A DNA stretch of 64,000 nt from Adiantum capillus-veneris. Its lineage: Eukaryota; Streptophyta; Polypodiopsida; Polypodiales; Pteridaceae. Below, piece after piece: positions 37,640 to 50,200 of this stretch. A model generated the notes under the pieces. That model was not told the origin of the DNA and searched no databases. It worked only from the letters and a program-made list of their open reading frames with translations. The DNA is taken from assembly GCA_014529385.2 (NCBI GenBank), contig CM043949.1, forward strand, positions 107,428,054-107,492,053, written 5' to 3'. Positions within the stretch are counted from its first letter, which is position 1. Each line of letters begins with the position of its first letter. The translations under genes and the position numbers were made by a program.

Positions 37640-38470
37640 TCGGTCCCTCAACATTTGGAAAAGATTCGGACATTACGTCAAAAGTCGTTGCCAGTGGAGG
37701 ATTATGCTGCAAAGTTTCGGATGCTTTTGCAACGGGTACCTCAGGCACAACGGCCAGCAGCCGAGGTGTTAAATGATTATTTTCTACGAGGACTCAATAA
37801 GGATCTCAGTGCTGTTATGGCAACAATAGATAAGGTAACCACTCCACTGGATAATGTGATTGCAAGGGCTATTGTCGCACGAGAGGCTTTAGAGAATAGG
37901 AATCACCAAAGAAATCAAAGAAAAAGCATCGCAAGAAATCTCATCATAAATCTCAGGCAAGTGGCAGTGATAGTTCGGAGTCGGAGAGTGTAGACTCAGA
38001 ATCTTCAGATTCAGGCAACAGTGGTTCGGTGAAAGAATCGGAGGAAGCACCTAGGAAAAAATTCCAGCATCAAGGGAAAGGTGTTCCATCCGGATCGATG
38101 GAATATTCTGTGGTGGTTAAAAGTCTGAAGGAACTGATGTACTCTGTGTTGAAATCCGGGACATGCCGCTCAAGAGTGTGCAATGAATTAGAAATGGTGT
38201 GCAATTTGCACAGCCAACACTCATAATACAGTGGAATGTTATTACAATGGACGTGGCCGTAGGAGTCTGGATTCTTCTACATGGTAGTCACAACAGTCAG
38301 GGCATGGACAAGAGCCTACGGTGGCAATGGCTCATGCTCATGCATCAGAGGCGCCTTTTCAAGGTCAAGCCGGGGGACGGGGTCAAGGAGGGGGTCGTGG
38401 TCGTGGAAGAGGTGGCCGAGATCCTAATCGACCCAAGACTGTGTTCAATAAATGTTGGTGCCTATTCCCA
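37640..38470 (+). pseudogene. second, unrelated gag-like frame inside the 11.1-kb element
   Basis: Frame 37655-37993 reads LPVEDYAAKFRMLLQRVPQA and LNDYFLRGLNKDLSAVM, typical of a Ty3-type Gag capsid region. A +1 shift leads to a Ser/Lys-rich stretch. Near 38350-38430 a Gly/Arg-rich segment (GRGQGGGRGRGRGG) in another frame resembles the basic tail before a zinc knuckle. The sequence differs from the gag at 31-33 kb, so it is either a nested element remnant or a captured piece. Confidence 0.55.
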
Positions 38471-39773
38471 CTGATGTGTCTTCTAGAGGTATTCCTTGTG
38501 TTTTCTAGTGTGTATAGGAATGCATTGCCATTGTTAGGATTTTGAAATTCATAGAATCTTTCTCTCGTTCACTCTTCAAATCGAGCGTGATCATCAACAC
38601 GAATAGGTGTTTCTTGTCCATTAGCACTACCCCTTGTCTTTTTTTTAGCATCCATGTTTGTCTGCTTTAATGTGATTGGTAGCACAATATTCATCGCATT
38701 TTCTTAGATTAAACATTAGACTCTATATAATTTTCTGTCATAATCCCTTGTCTAGCTTTAAGAATCAAGCAGTCGTTTGGCTAAGCTAGTTTGACCAAGT
38801 TAGGCGTTAGAGATCTTCTCTTAATACCATGGGGAATGCCTTTCTAATAACCAATGGTTACTTTAGGTTTTTAATCCAATTTAGGCAGCATTGTGTGCAA
38901 TGTACTAGGGCTTTCTAGTGAGCTTAGTCCTTATTGACCTTTAGCTTAAGTATTGTAAAGGGAGTTTACTAGTGTGATAAGCTTAGAGAGGGTAACACTG
39001 TCTTATGACCCCCCAAGAGTTATAAAATTGAAATGCTGAAAACGAACCGAAAAAAATTTAAAAATAAAAATCAAAAGTGCCACAATGTAAAATCTTAAGC
39101 TAGAAGTGAAATCCTAGCTTGATTTGGTACTCCACTTCCATGTATTACCTATGGTACTAGAGCCCTAAATGTTCCCAGTGTGGGCGCTTTTCCTTGAAAA
39201 GCAAAACACCTAAAGCATACAAAATAAGCACACGCATCAAAATTGAATCAATGTGAAAAAACTTTATGGGGTCAAAGAAAAAAAAAAAGTCAGACGATGA
39301 TTTCGTGAGCAATTCCTTTTATCGTAGCTTAACTACAAGGTCTTCTAGGTATAACCTCTAGTCAGCCCTCGAACATGAAGTACTTTGCTCTCGCAATTAA
39401 ACAACTTAAATGACCAGAGAAAATTGAGAAGCTTGCTCTTGGTATTAATACTTGACCTCTAGTGCCTCTCGACCGTTAAATTAGCGACCCCGGACTTGGT
39501 TAGTTTTTTACCTTTACAATTGCTTATGCGTTTGATTATATTACAGTTTAATGTTTTATTGCTAACAAATTATACAATATTCTACCAATCAATTTGTGTG
39601 CCTACAATTGCATATGCTTTTTAATTGTATATGAGAATGCAATTACTGTGCCAATTTTAGTCGATTTTGCAAGTGATTGAAAGGACATTGAATCTTGGAT
39701 GCTCTTCCACCTCGACAAATAAGCTTCATCTTAATAGCTTCTGAGGACGGAATCTACATTAGGAAGGGTGGCA

Positions 39774-40070
39774 TGTTGACCCTCACGGAAACCCTATCAC
39801 CTTCAACAGACAACTTATTATTTATTTGATTGAGTCATGGACCAGGCTTGTCGGTCCAATAGGTGTGTAGGTGATCGACAATGCGAGGTGCACCACTTAT
39901 CTTATTTTTATAGTACTTTTGCAACGACCGAACACTGTGGGCTCCCATGTTTGAATGGGTCAAACTCTTATAGAAGGTCCATTTGACCTAAAAATCCTCA
40001 TTCTGTGAGGTGCAAGCTAAGAGGTGCTCTTGATCCATCTTTGTCTCCTTCGTGTGCTCACGTGTGTATG

Positions 40071-40115
<45 letters not shown>

Positions 40116-40341
40116 ATTGTGGCGGCATCGATGGCGATGAGGCGGTTGAGCGTGGCATCGACGACAACTCCTTCTTCTTCGTAGCACAGGATCCTTCACG
40201 ATGAAAGCATTGAGCGATAAGTGACACACCATTGTTTCTTTGAGTTTGTGAGGATTGTCTAGTTGTGTGTTTGCAGCCTTTCGAAGCTTGCACACAGTGC
40301 GCAGGCAAGTTCCCAACCTGACACGTGCGGCAAAGTGCACA
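39774..40341 (+). repeat. 3' LTR of the 11.1-kb element
   Basis: Starts TGTTGACCCTCACGG after a purine-rich tract and ends GTGCACA. It carries an (AG)n run at 40075-40114, shorter than in the 5' LTR. Confidence 0.88.
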
Positions 40342-41640
40342 CAAGACCTTCATAAAATTTTAAAAATTAGGTACCTTGGGTCTTGTGTAGGCTAATTATA
40401 GAGCACTTCATAAACAGATATACTTGGTTTCAAAAGTGACCCATTTAGAAAATTTGGTCCTCTAAGTGCTAAAATAAGAGAATTTTGCCCCTATATGTGC
40501 CTAGCCTAGAGAGCTACCTAATTTGACGCAAATAGGTCCAAAGTATTTGCAAAGATTCACATTGGAAACTTTTGGTATTGGGCACACCAATAAGTCAAGA
40601 AAGGTGCCATAGATGGTAACACATAAGTAAAACACTTGGCTTCAAAAAGTGTCCAACTTGAGAGAATATTGCTATTAAATGTAACTAATTTCAGAGCACT
40701 TTGTTATCTCAACAAAAGTATCCAAGCCCGTACTCAATTTGGTAATGTGTGGCAGTAGAGTACTAGATTCAGACATGTTCATTGTAGCATACCACCTAGG
40801 GACAAAAAAATGCCAAAACTTTTGGTATTGTATACGATATCTTCTATATGGAACCTAGTAAAACAAGGAAAGAAGGATACCTGAGAGTTATTTAGCAAAT
40901 GTACCGGATATTTCACAAAACTCTTTTCTTCAATTCTCATTTTGCATACGTCCTTGATGTTTGAAGTCTATTTGTCTATATCTTTTTACACTTGGTAGAT
41001 GGTGGGGATGAGTCGTCACAAAGAATTTTGAAAGAGTCCAGTGCGCCAAGTGTTACCAAGTAAACTCGTTCATTACAATCATCGGATGCTATACCTGTTC
41101 ACATATGTCATCGACCGTTGCCCACATATCATGCACGTAGACTAATGTTGTAGCCCATTCCTTCCTCGTGGTATTATAAAATATAGATGTCTTCACTCCT
41201 ATATGAGTGTGTATGTTTTATCCAATTCATTCAGTTTCAGAGAGGTGCATATCACATTCATAGTAATTTGGCATGTATAACACCTCTGTTGATCCTCACG
41301 GTTTAGCAAAGAGGTAAATACATACATTTCATCTTCCATACCAAAAACAAAAAAAAAAACCCTAAAATAGGGCTTATTTGGAGCCTTTTATGAAAGAAGT
41401 TTTTTTATAAGAATAGTGCAATTGTGACATTGTTCCACATTTTTTAGCTCACTCAAGCCAATTCCCATTATAAAGATTTCAACCAAGCTTTTTGAGATAT
41501 TTAGTCAATGCTAAAATCTTAAAAGAGGTGAATAGATACATTTCATTATCCGTACAAAAAAAAAGACGCTACGAAAGGGACTTATTTTGTGAGCTATTAT
41601 TTATAAAAACTAAAAGATTTTTATAATATTCAAGAGCTTT
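40342..41640. other. satellite continuation, then unassigned AT-rich sequence
   Basis: The first ~400 bp carry on the degenerate satellite interrupted at 29201. Beyond about 40740 I see only AT-rich sequence without recognisable content. Confidence 0.5.
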
Positions 41641-43100
41641 ATTCTATAGTAGTGCAATGTTTTGGGTGGATGAAATTTTCAGTGGCTCTGAAGATGAGTG
41701 CTTTGTGGCCATGAATGTTTCCATAAGCTCGAAACAATTCTTTGGACCTATCAGGTATAGTAATTGCATAAATATTTGGAACAAGTCCTACTATAGTTTT
41801 GGCCTTTTTGGAGGAAGGTTCCTTAGGAGATTTATCCGCTTTGTGTGGACAAACATAGAAAGAATATACTATAACAATCAAAGCACCTACCTTCTTGCCG
41901 AAAAGTTTCTTGTTACGAGTAGTAAAGCAAGGTCGTGCATGCAAAGTCGAAGTGTCACAAGAATCGTTGGAACAAGAATGTTGTGTTCAAAGATTTTCTT
42001 TAGGAGTAGGTTCATCTTTAGCCATAAATTCAAGTTCTCTTGTTTGTTTATAACAAACAACATCATATTCCACAAGCTCATGCAAAGTCGAAGTGTCACA
42101 AGAATCGTTGGAATTAGAATGTTGTGTTCAATGATTTTTTCTTTAGGAGTAGGTTCATCTTTAGCGATAAATTCAAGTTCTCTTCATTTGTTTATAACAA
42201 ACAACATCATGTTCCACAAGCTCTTGTATGGTGGAGACTTGCTTGGATAGACAATATTCTTGAAGCGGAGATGCGTTAAATATTTTGACGAAAGAGATGG
42301 GAAGATAGATATCCATAAATTTTAGCTTCTAATCTTCCATAGTTCTATGGACAACATTTTCAAGTTACCCCATTTTGCTCAAAGTTGTACTTCAAATAAG
42401 GAGGTCACATAACCTCGAGCTAAAATTCTCTTGAAAGCTTGCCAAGTCCTTGGAGGATGAGGCTTTGTTAATAAAGAACTCCACCGCTGCATAGCATTGT
42501 CTTTACGGAAAGCGATTGCTCAAGATACTTTTATTCTTTTGTGTAGCTCCCTAGTGGATAGACATTGCAAAACTGCTAAAGAAATCGCATTGCTTTCTTT
42601 TGACCTTTCATTCCCAAAAACTGAAAAGTTTATCCTTAAGTCCACTATCCTTGAAGTCCTTAGGTTGAGACATTGTAGGTCCCCAAGGTGGATAATATGG
42701 ATACACATAAGGATTCAAATTGGGAAAAACAAGAGGTAGTGGAGATGGTGGTGGCAATAGTGGCGCAAATGTGGTGCAAAATTAGGTGTTGCAACAGTCT
42801 ATAAAAAAAACTCCTCAAGTTGAAGAGAACCTTCTATGGACTATCAAGAAGAAGATCTTGCACTGTCTTGTGCCAAAGGAGGGGAAGCCTTGAGGCATTA
42901 ATGGTAGAAGCATGTAATGCAAGAATAGTTGGAAGTTCTATAGGATATACAAATTCTGTCAAGGATGTCACAAAGTTCATCAATGGGAAACTCCACGTAC
43001 TTGTTGCTGGAATCCAAAAATGCCTTCTTTTCTACTCTGATAGGACCGATTAGCTTATCAACACAACAAACAACTGAAGTCTACGATACCACTATAATCA
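41640..43100 (-). pseudogene. minus-strand gag-like remnant with an internal tandem duplication
   Basis: On the minus strand, 42600-42400 encodes AMQRWSSLLTKPHPPRTWQA then FKRILARGYV, similar to the W-rich core of retrotransposon Gag. Upstream lies a Pro/Tyr-rich stretch near 42720. Downstream, a ~140-bp segment is duplicated in tandem (41940-42078 and 42080-42222). The long plus-strand frame at 41657-42250 crosses this duplication and is probably a shadow. Stops and shifts abound. Confidence 0.4.
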
Positions 43101-44064
43101 AACGGCACTTGTTGTTGATGAGTTTTAGGTGTTCCTAAAAGGTAGTTAAGGCAGATTTATTGTAGTTTAGAGTGTCAACAATTCACTAAACTTTAATTTG
43201 GTGATTGATTACTCTTTAAAGGATCTTGGAAGAGGCACCATCCAACTAGATATAGAATAATTTTATAATATTTTATTATATCCTTAGATACATGTGCAAT
43301 CCCTTCCTTTTGAGTCATGACTACTAGCAAGCTACACAAAGCGTCCATGATCATGACATGTGAAACCCTACCATGGCTCCAGTCTCTTATGTTGATCATG
43401 TCTATTGTAATCTCCATAACCATCTCTTCTGTGACTTTGCCATCAAGTTTGCTTCTGCTATAATGTCCACGATCACCACTACTTTTGTGTTGGTCTTCTT
43501 CTTTCAACTTAGCCTAAAACATAGCCTCATGCTAAAGATCTTTTGCAGATCCCTATTGCTCCGTCTTCCATCAGGACATGAAGCCCACGCGTATCTAGTG
43601 TCCACTGCATGAACAACTTTTGATACATGTGTCTCTAAAGTAACCCATTATTCTGGAGCTTCGTTTGTATTCTAGTGACTTGATGTAAATCCTTCTTCTA
43701 AGCACATTCTCTTAGTCTCGTCAAAATAGAAACATTGTTGCTTTTGACGACTCATCACGATTTTCTTTCTTGTGTAGTGAGCAAGACCCAACACAAAGTC
43801 TATGCCACCTCTCTTGTGCGCACAATATTGGTCACAGTAAATTCAAATCTATATAGAGACTCTTACATAATACATAAATCAAGAACCAAAATATATTCTT
43901 AATTTGGTTTAATTAGCTAACTTTAACATATATTTCATGAAATTTTTAACTAATTATCATCCAAAATTGCTTTTTGAAAAAAACAAAATTCGGGGCAAGA
44001 GCTCACTGAACATCTGTGTGCACACAAATGATCAAGGGGCTCCTGCTGGACTCATACCTTCCAA
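43101..44064. other. unassigned sequence
   Basis: Short frames only, with no recognised domain. It ends at the foldback described next. Confidence 0.4.
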
Positions 44065-44181
44065 TGGAGCTTTTGCATCAGAAAAAAAGGGGGGAAGCGA
44101 GAGCCTCCCAATCATCCACGTGCGTATGGACGATGGGAAGACTCTGGCTTCCCCCTGTTTTGCCCTAATGCAAAAGCTCCA
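44065..44181. ncRNA. 117-nt imperfect foldback, MIRNA-precursor-like
   Basis: Left arm 44066-44118 (from ggagcttttgcatcag to atcatcca) pairs with right arm 44127-44180 (tggacgat to caaaagctcc), with a loop of about 8 nt. Roughly 40 of 53 positions pair, with mismatches in small internal loops spread along the stem, as in plant MIRNA precursors and unlike a recent perfect inverted repeat. Either strand could be the transcript. I do not recognise the mature sequence. An old MITE is the main alternative, but no clear target duplication is seen. Confidence 0.45.
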
Positions 44182-44249
44182 AAGCCATGCCGGTTGTTAA
44201 ATTATCCTATGCATGATTTGAAATTGTTATCTATCATACATGCTCTTTA

Positions 44250-45897
44250 ATTATGGCAGAATTATCTTCTTGGAAGGCGATTTGAATTACACATAGATCA
44301 TAAGAGCCTCAAGTGGATTTATACTCAGCCTGACCTTAATATACAAAAACAAAGATGGAGAGAACTATTATGCGAATATAGTTTTGGGATTGAATATAAA
44401 GCATGGAAGGAAAACTTAGTGGCTGATACTTTAAGCATACAGTAGTGGCTATTACAACCTGTACTACCTCTTTGATTGACCTTATTTTGGGGGTATAGCG
44501 TCGGGTTTATTTTACAAAAATATTTGGTATCTATTGAACTTGCCTAATCGCACAAAGAAGAAAGAGAAGGAAATGAAAGACTTTCATGTTGAAGACAATA
44601 ATCTCTACTTCAATAGCCGTCTTTGTACTCCAAATGACGATGGAATCAAACTTCAAATATTACAAGAAGCTCACAATATACCTACTACAAGACATCCGGG
44701 TTACATTAAAACTTATGTTGTTGTAAGGAAAAGTTTCTTTTGGCCAAGATTAAAGCACGATGTGTCAATCTATGTTATAAGATGCTTGACCTATCAAGGA
44801 ATTAAAGGTGAGCAAATTTGATACCTTGGTAAGCTTCATCTAATTGATGTACCACAAATGAAATGGAAATGCATATCCATAGATTTCATTACAACACTTA
44901 GGATATAATTTTATTTTTGTGGTTGTTGATATCTTACAAAAATGACTCATTTGTTCCCCATAAAGAAAACATTTACAGCTAAAGATATAACTCAACTTTT
45001 CAAGAAAGGTGTCTTTATGTATCACAATTTACCTTGTCGCATAATTTTGGATCGTGATGCAAAGTTTACTTCAAATTGTTGGAAAGATTTATTCTCAACC
45101 ACAAGAATCCAATTGGCCTTTAGTACTACTTATCATCCTCAAATTGATGGGCATATAAAGAGAATCAATCAATTCATTGAGGATATGCTATGAGCTTATT
45201 GTATGCATGAATAGAGTAATTGAACAAGATATTTGTATTTGGTTAAATTTGCACATAACTCTTTATTTAAACGTACAATTGGATATCTTATTTTCAAGCA
45301 TTATATGGACAAGAGTGTTTTACTCCATTAAAGTGGACAAATCCACTCATAAGAGCATCAAAAGATATGTTCAATGAGATGCAATTGTAAATGGACCTCA
45401 TATGACAAGATATAAAGACTGTTCAAGATAAACACAAAAGTTATGCTAATCGTAAACAATCTATTCAACCCCTTGAAGAAGGGGATATGGTATTTTGAAG
45501 AGTGAGACCCAAACATAGTTCTTTATCAATGGGTAAGTGCAAGAGGCTTAGTGCAAGATATTCTGGACCTTTTGTCATCATAGAAAGAATCAATGGTCAA
45601 GTTTACAGACTTTGTTACCACCACATGTCAAGGTATATGATGTTTTCCACATCAGCTTGCTTAAAATGTATGTACCCAATCCAAATCATATTCTTGACGA
45701 TTTTTTGTTATCTACTTCCAGTGACATAAATTTTGAAGTACATCCTAAATGTATTCTTCAAAGTAGAAATAAACCTCTTTGTAACTGGACCATCACGGAA
45801 TACCTTGTCAAATGGTCAACTTATCGTGAAAAGGATGCTACTTGGGAACATGATAATGTATTAAGACTTATTTATCCAGACTTCCTGTTGACGTGAG
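44250..45897 (+). pseudogene. Ty3 chromovirus pol remnant (RNase H end, integrase, chromodomain)
   Basis: The decayed plus-strand frames run in order. The RNase H end is near 44270-44440 (LEGDLNYT-type region, broken). The integrase zinc region is at 44600-44815 (RHPGYIKTYVV, SFFWPRLKHDV; the second CxxC is damaged, CLTYQ). The integrase core is at 44942-45193 (LPCRIILDRDAKFTSNCWKD and TTYHPQIDGHIKRINQF). The frame at 45612-45896 ends in a chromodomain (ITEYLVKWSTYREKDATWEH), the mark of chromoviruses. Many stops interrupt. Neither LTR is recognised. Confidence 0.82.
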
Positions 45898-46951
45898 GAC
45901 ACCTCAAATTTTTCAACTATGAAGGGATGTAAGATCCCCAATTTTCACATCTCTTTTAAAACTGAGAAAAATAGATTTAATGTCCACTTCTTAAAATTTT
46001 GGTTTAGAATGCTCATTCGACAATATTGTAAAGTTTTAAAATTTAAAAAAAGGTCATTTTCATGTTCTAGTAGATTAGACAGATGTTTGTTTCAATTTTG
46101 AATTCTTTTAATTATTTTTAGCTTTTTCATGATTTTTGTGCTTTTTCATAAAAGGAGGATCGAAGGCTATCTACAAATCCCCGTATGGTATGGTTTTCAT
46201 CTTATTTTTATCTTTTTGTGATTTTTTAATGCTTTTTAGTGAAAAATGAGTCTCTGTTTTCTTGTTCGGATGGACAAGAGAAACTTGTGGTTTAATTTTT
46301 TTTTCTTTTTATGCTAGTTTTAGTTTTTCCATGCTTGTTTCATCATGTTTAGCACGTTGATTTATACACACGGTGTGTTTATGATCACGTAGATGCATAA
46401 AAAGAGCTTTTCGTTTCACGTCATGTAGACGGTAGGGACATTGCTTTGGTTGTATCTCCTAAATCGCTATGGATCAAGTCCAAATCTTTGAATCAGAGTT
46501 TAAACAGATCATTTAGAACATTTTCCCTTATGTGTGTCACATGAAAATTTTGCACGAGTAAATAATTATGGCTAAAATATAGCTCGTTGTCCAATGCACT
46601 TGGTCAATAATTTGGACCCCAAGCTCCCTAGAGAACTATTATATAGATTCATCTTGGATTGGATTTTGAAGTGGTTTTGACGATTTATAGTTTACAACCT
46701 GAGTGCTTGGAAAATATTGTTTATGCATATGCAAAGATTCTATTTTGACTGGACTCCTTAGATGAAAGGGTGGATGACCTGGGGCTTTCTATATTGGGGG
46801 TGTTGCCTAGATTTTCTTCTTTCTGTTAGGCTTATCTACACAATTAGTGCATCAAGGGTTGAATGACCTACATGGCTAATACATCAAGGAAATTTCCTTG
46901 GATTTGTCTAAATACACGATGTTGGGCACTGAAGAGAAAGGGTGCCTAAAA
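45898..46951. other. unassigned AT-rich sequence
   Basis: No recognisable coding, RNA or terminal repeat content. Confidence 0.45.
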
Positions 46952-46999
46952 TGAAGGTGCCACGGGAAGCGTGTGTGAGTGCAAGTGCGAGAGCCGAGA

Positions 47000-47083
<84 letters not shown>

Positions 47084-47228
47084 ACTGTTGGGTGGAGCGC
47101 ACAACAATGTTATCCTTTTTTGCAGCTCCTTATTCACTTTGTATTTAAGAATAAGTGTATATGTGGTTAAGTTAGTAGATGGGTTGGTAGTAAGTGGGAT
47201 GTCCGGCCAGTTGGCCTGGATCCCAACA
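46952..47228 (-). repeat. 3' LTR of copia B
   Basis: The minus strand begins TGTTGGGATCCAGGCC and ends GGCACCTTCA. It includes (AG)n at about 47003-47080 (CT in the sense direction). Confidence 0.85.
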
Positions 47229-47297
47229 AACTCCTACTTGAGGGCCAACGTACCCCAAGTGACCTGGTATGTACAATCGTGAAGCAATCTAATGGCT

Positions 47298-50200
47298 TCA
47301 ACCTATACCCATCAACTCACTGCAATGTGTAAACTGCTCCAAAGCTAAGACTTTCGTCAAAGCATCTGTTGGGTTGTCGGCAGTGTGTACCTTGACCAAA
47401 TCAATGAGCTTTTTGGCCAAGAAATCTCTCACGAGATGATACCTGACTTCAATGTGTTTTGATTTGGAGTGAAACACGGGATTCCTTGCCAATGAAAGAG
47501 AACTCTGACTATCAAAATATATCACTAGAGTCTCATCAATGCCAAGATTTTTGACCAAGCAAGATAATCATACACCCTCTTTACTTGCATCCGACATAGC
47601 CAGACGTCCATCTCCTATTGTCGGCACAAACCACATAGTCTGCATCTGCATAACCCACGATGGATGCATCACTATTTTCGAAGCATAAACACCTGCCGAC
47701 CGTACCTTTGAGGTACCTAAGAATGTGCTTCACTTCTTCCCAATGCTTGCTGCCAATATTTTCCATATATCGGCTCACCACTCCCACTGTAAAAGCAATG
47801 TTTGGCCTTGTGGCCACCATAGCATACATGAGACTGCCCACTAACAAAGAATATGGTCCCTTATCCATTTCTGCTCGCTCAACATCAAATTTGAAGCATC
47901 TTCCTTACTGAGTTTCAAGAATGCCAACATTGGGGTAGTCAATGCTTTCCCCCCTACATATTGAAACGCTACAAAACTTCTCAATGTATGTTTCTTGAGA
48001 TAACTCAAGAATACGACGTTTGGAATCTCTTTTGATTCACATGCCAAAAAAGTGTGTAGTATCCCCCAAACAGCTATAAGCATGTCATCAACATATAGAA
48101 CTAGAATGATCATTGAGCCATCATCTAGCTTTCTCGTGTACAAGCAGTGATCCTCTTTGCTCCTTTTATGCCCTTGAGACCTCATACATGGATCAAATTT
48201 ATGATACCATTGCCTTGGACCCTACTTTAAGCCATAAAGTGCCTTTTTGAGCTTACATACTAGCTCCTCACGAGATGCGTCTCCCTGAAAAAACCCTTTA
48301 GGCTGCTGCATGTAAACATCCTCATCTAGATCCCCGTGAAGAAATGCTATCTTCACATCCATTTGGACGAGTTCCATGTCCTCAATCGCTACAAGACCAA
48401 GTACGGTTCCAAGCATTTTCATCTTGACCACAAACGAGAAGATTTCATCAAAATGGACTCCCTTTTGCTGTTTGAACCCTTTGGCTACAAGTCTAGCCTT
48501 GTACTTTGGATTTGGATCACTCGAGGTAAACTTCTTCTTGTAAACCCATTTGCAAGGTAAAGCTTTCACATCATTTGGCAGTTCTACCAAGTTCCAAGTA
48601 TCATTAGCCAGAATCGAGTTACTCAGATTCCATAGCCTGCTCCCACTTCACCACATCATCCGTCATCATGGATTCTTGGTAGCAGCTTAGCTCACCGCAA
48701 TCGGTCAACATGATGTAATCAAGACCTCGCTCGATACGTGCAAGTGGACGAGAGACTCTAGTAGACCATCTCACTCCTTGACCATTTCTATCCGCTCCCT
48801 CTAGAGCATTGCTAGTGGAAGGTACATCACTAGCCCGCTGAATTGATTTCACTGTCTCTGAGGCAACATCCTCAAAAATGACTCTCCAAACCTCTATTTC
48901 CTTGATAGGTTGTTTATGCATCTTCAATTCATTGAAGAGCACATTTGAACTATGGATGACTCAACGAGATTCTGGGTGCCAGAGACGATATCCCATCTCT
49001 CCATCTGTACCATATCCAATGAAAATACATTTGTGTGATTTTGGCTCTAACTTATGTCGAAGTTGTTTAGGCACGTGAGCATAAGCTTCACAACCAAAAA
49101 CACGTATATGTTCATAGTAGGGCTTACGTTTAGACCATAACTCTTTTGTAATCTCATAAGTCAATTGCGTACTAGGCGAACGATTTATGATGTGCACTAC
49201 TGTCAAGACGGCTTCTGCCCAGAAGCCTTGTGTGAGATTTGCCATAGAAAGCACGGCTATGACTCTTTCCTGAATCTACGATTCATGCGCTCAAAAACTC
49301 CATTCTGAGCTGGCGTGTATGGTGCAGTAAACTGTCTTTTAATCCCCCTTTTAGCACAAAAATTATCAAACTCCTTGGAGACATACTATCCACCGTTCTC
49401 AGTCTGCAACCTCTTGAGTTTCTTGCCAGACTGATTCTCAACGAGTACCAAGAATTTATGGAACATAGAAAGAACTTGATTCTTATGTTTCAAAGGATAT
49501 GCCCACACCTTTCAAGTAGAGTCATCTATGAATGTCACAAAATAGCTGCCCCCCCCTCCCCCTAGAGGTTTGGTTGACATAGGACCACAAACATCACTAT
49601 GTACTAAATCTAGAGGTTCAGCTCGCTTTTGACCCAATGGTAAGTGGACAGACCTAGTCTGTTTTCCATAGATACAGTGTTCACAAACAAGAAAGTCAAC
49701 ATAATACAAGACAGGTAAGTAGCCAAAACAAGTCAGAGTTCTCATTCCTTTTTGGCTAATATGACCTAGCCGGCAATGCCACAACTCAGTAGTAGACGGT
49801 AGCTCGGCTATAGATATGTAATCATGACCAACATCTGACACATGCATGGAATAAAAGGTATCATGCTTTTGACCTCTGAGTACAACAAGATTACCTTTGC
49901 GTACTATCCACGAACCATTGCCAAATGTGGTGTTATAGCCCAAATCATCAAGATGACCAATAGAAAACAAGCTCTTAGTCAACTTGGGCACATGTCTGAC
50001 ATTACATAAAGTAAAATGCGTGCCATTCCTTAGATGCAATTTGACGTTTTCGAAACCCTCAATGTCTAGTTCATAAGCATCACCAAGTCTCACTTTTCCA
50101 CAAGAGTGAGAATAAGTAAAGAACCACTCTCTATGTGGTGTCACATGGAAACTCGCATACTATCCAATTCTGTGCATACTGTGCATCTTTTGTAACAAGA

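Larger units (their letters stand above)
29202..40341 (+). mobile_element. 11.1-kb LTR element, gag-protease only, probably non-autonomous Ty3-type
   Basis: LTRs at 29202-29779 and 39774-40341 are clearly homologous. The primer site TGGCGCCGTTGCCGGGG is the type used by plant Athila/Tat-like Ty3 elements. Flanking 5-mers are caagg (left) and caaga (right), one mismatch, consistent with a target duplication; joining the flanks restores a satellite unit. The internal region holds gag and protease remnants and a second, different gag-like frame, but I found no reverse transcriptase, RNase H or integrase. It would need helpers to move. LTR divergence and many stops suggest an old insertion. Confidence 0.85.

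Noticed and set aside
41657-42250. 197-codon plus-strand frame
   Set aside because: It spans a tandem duplication, and the opposite strand has better gag-like similarity.
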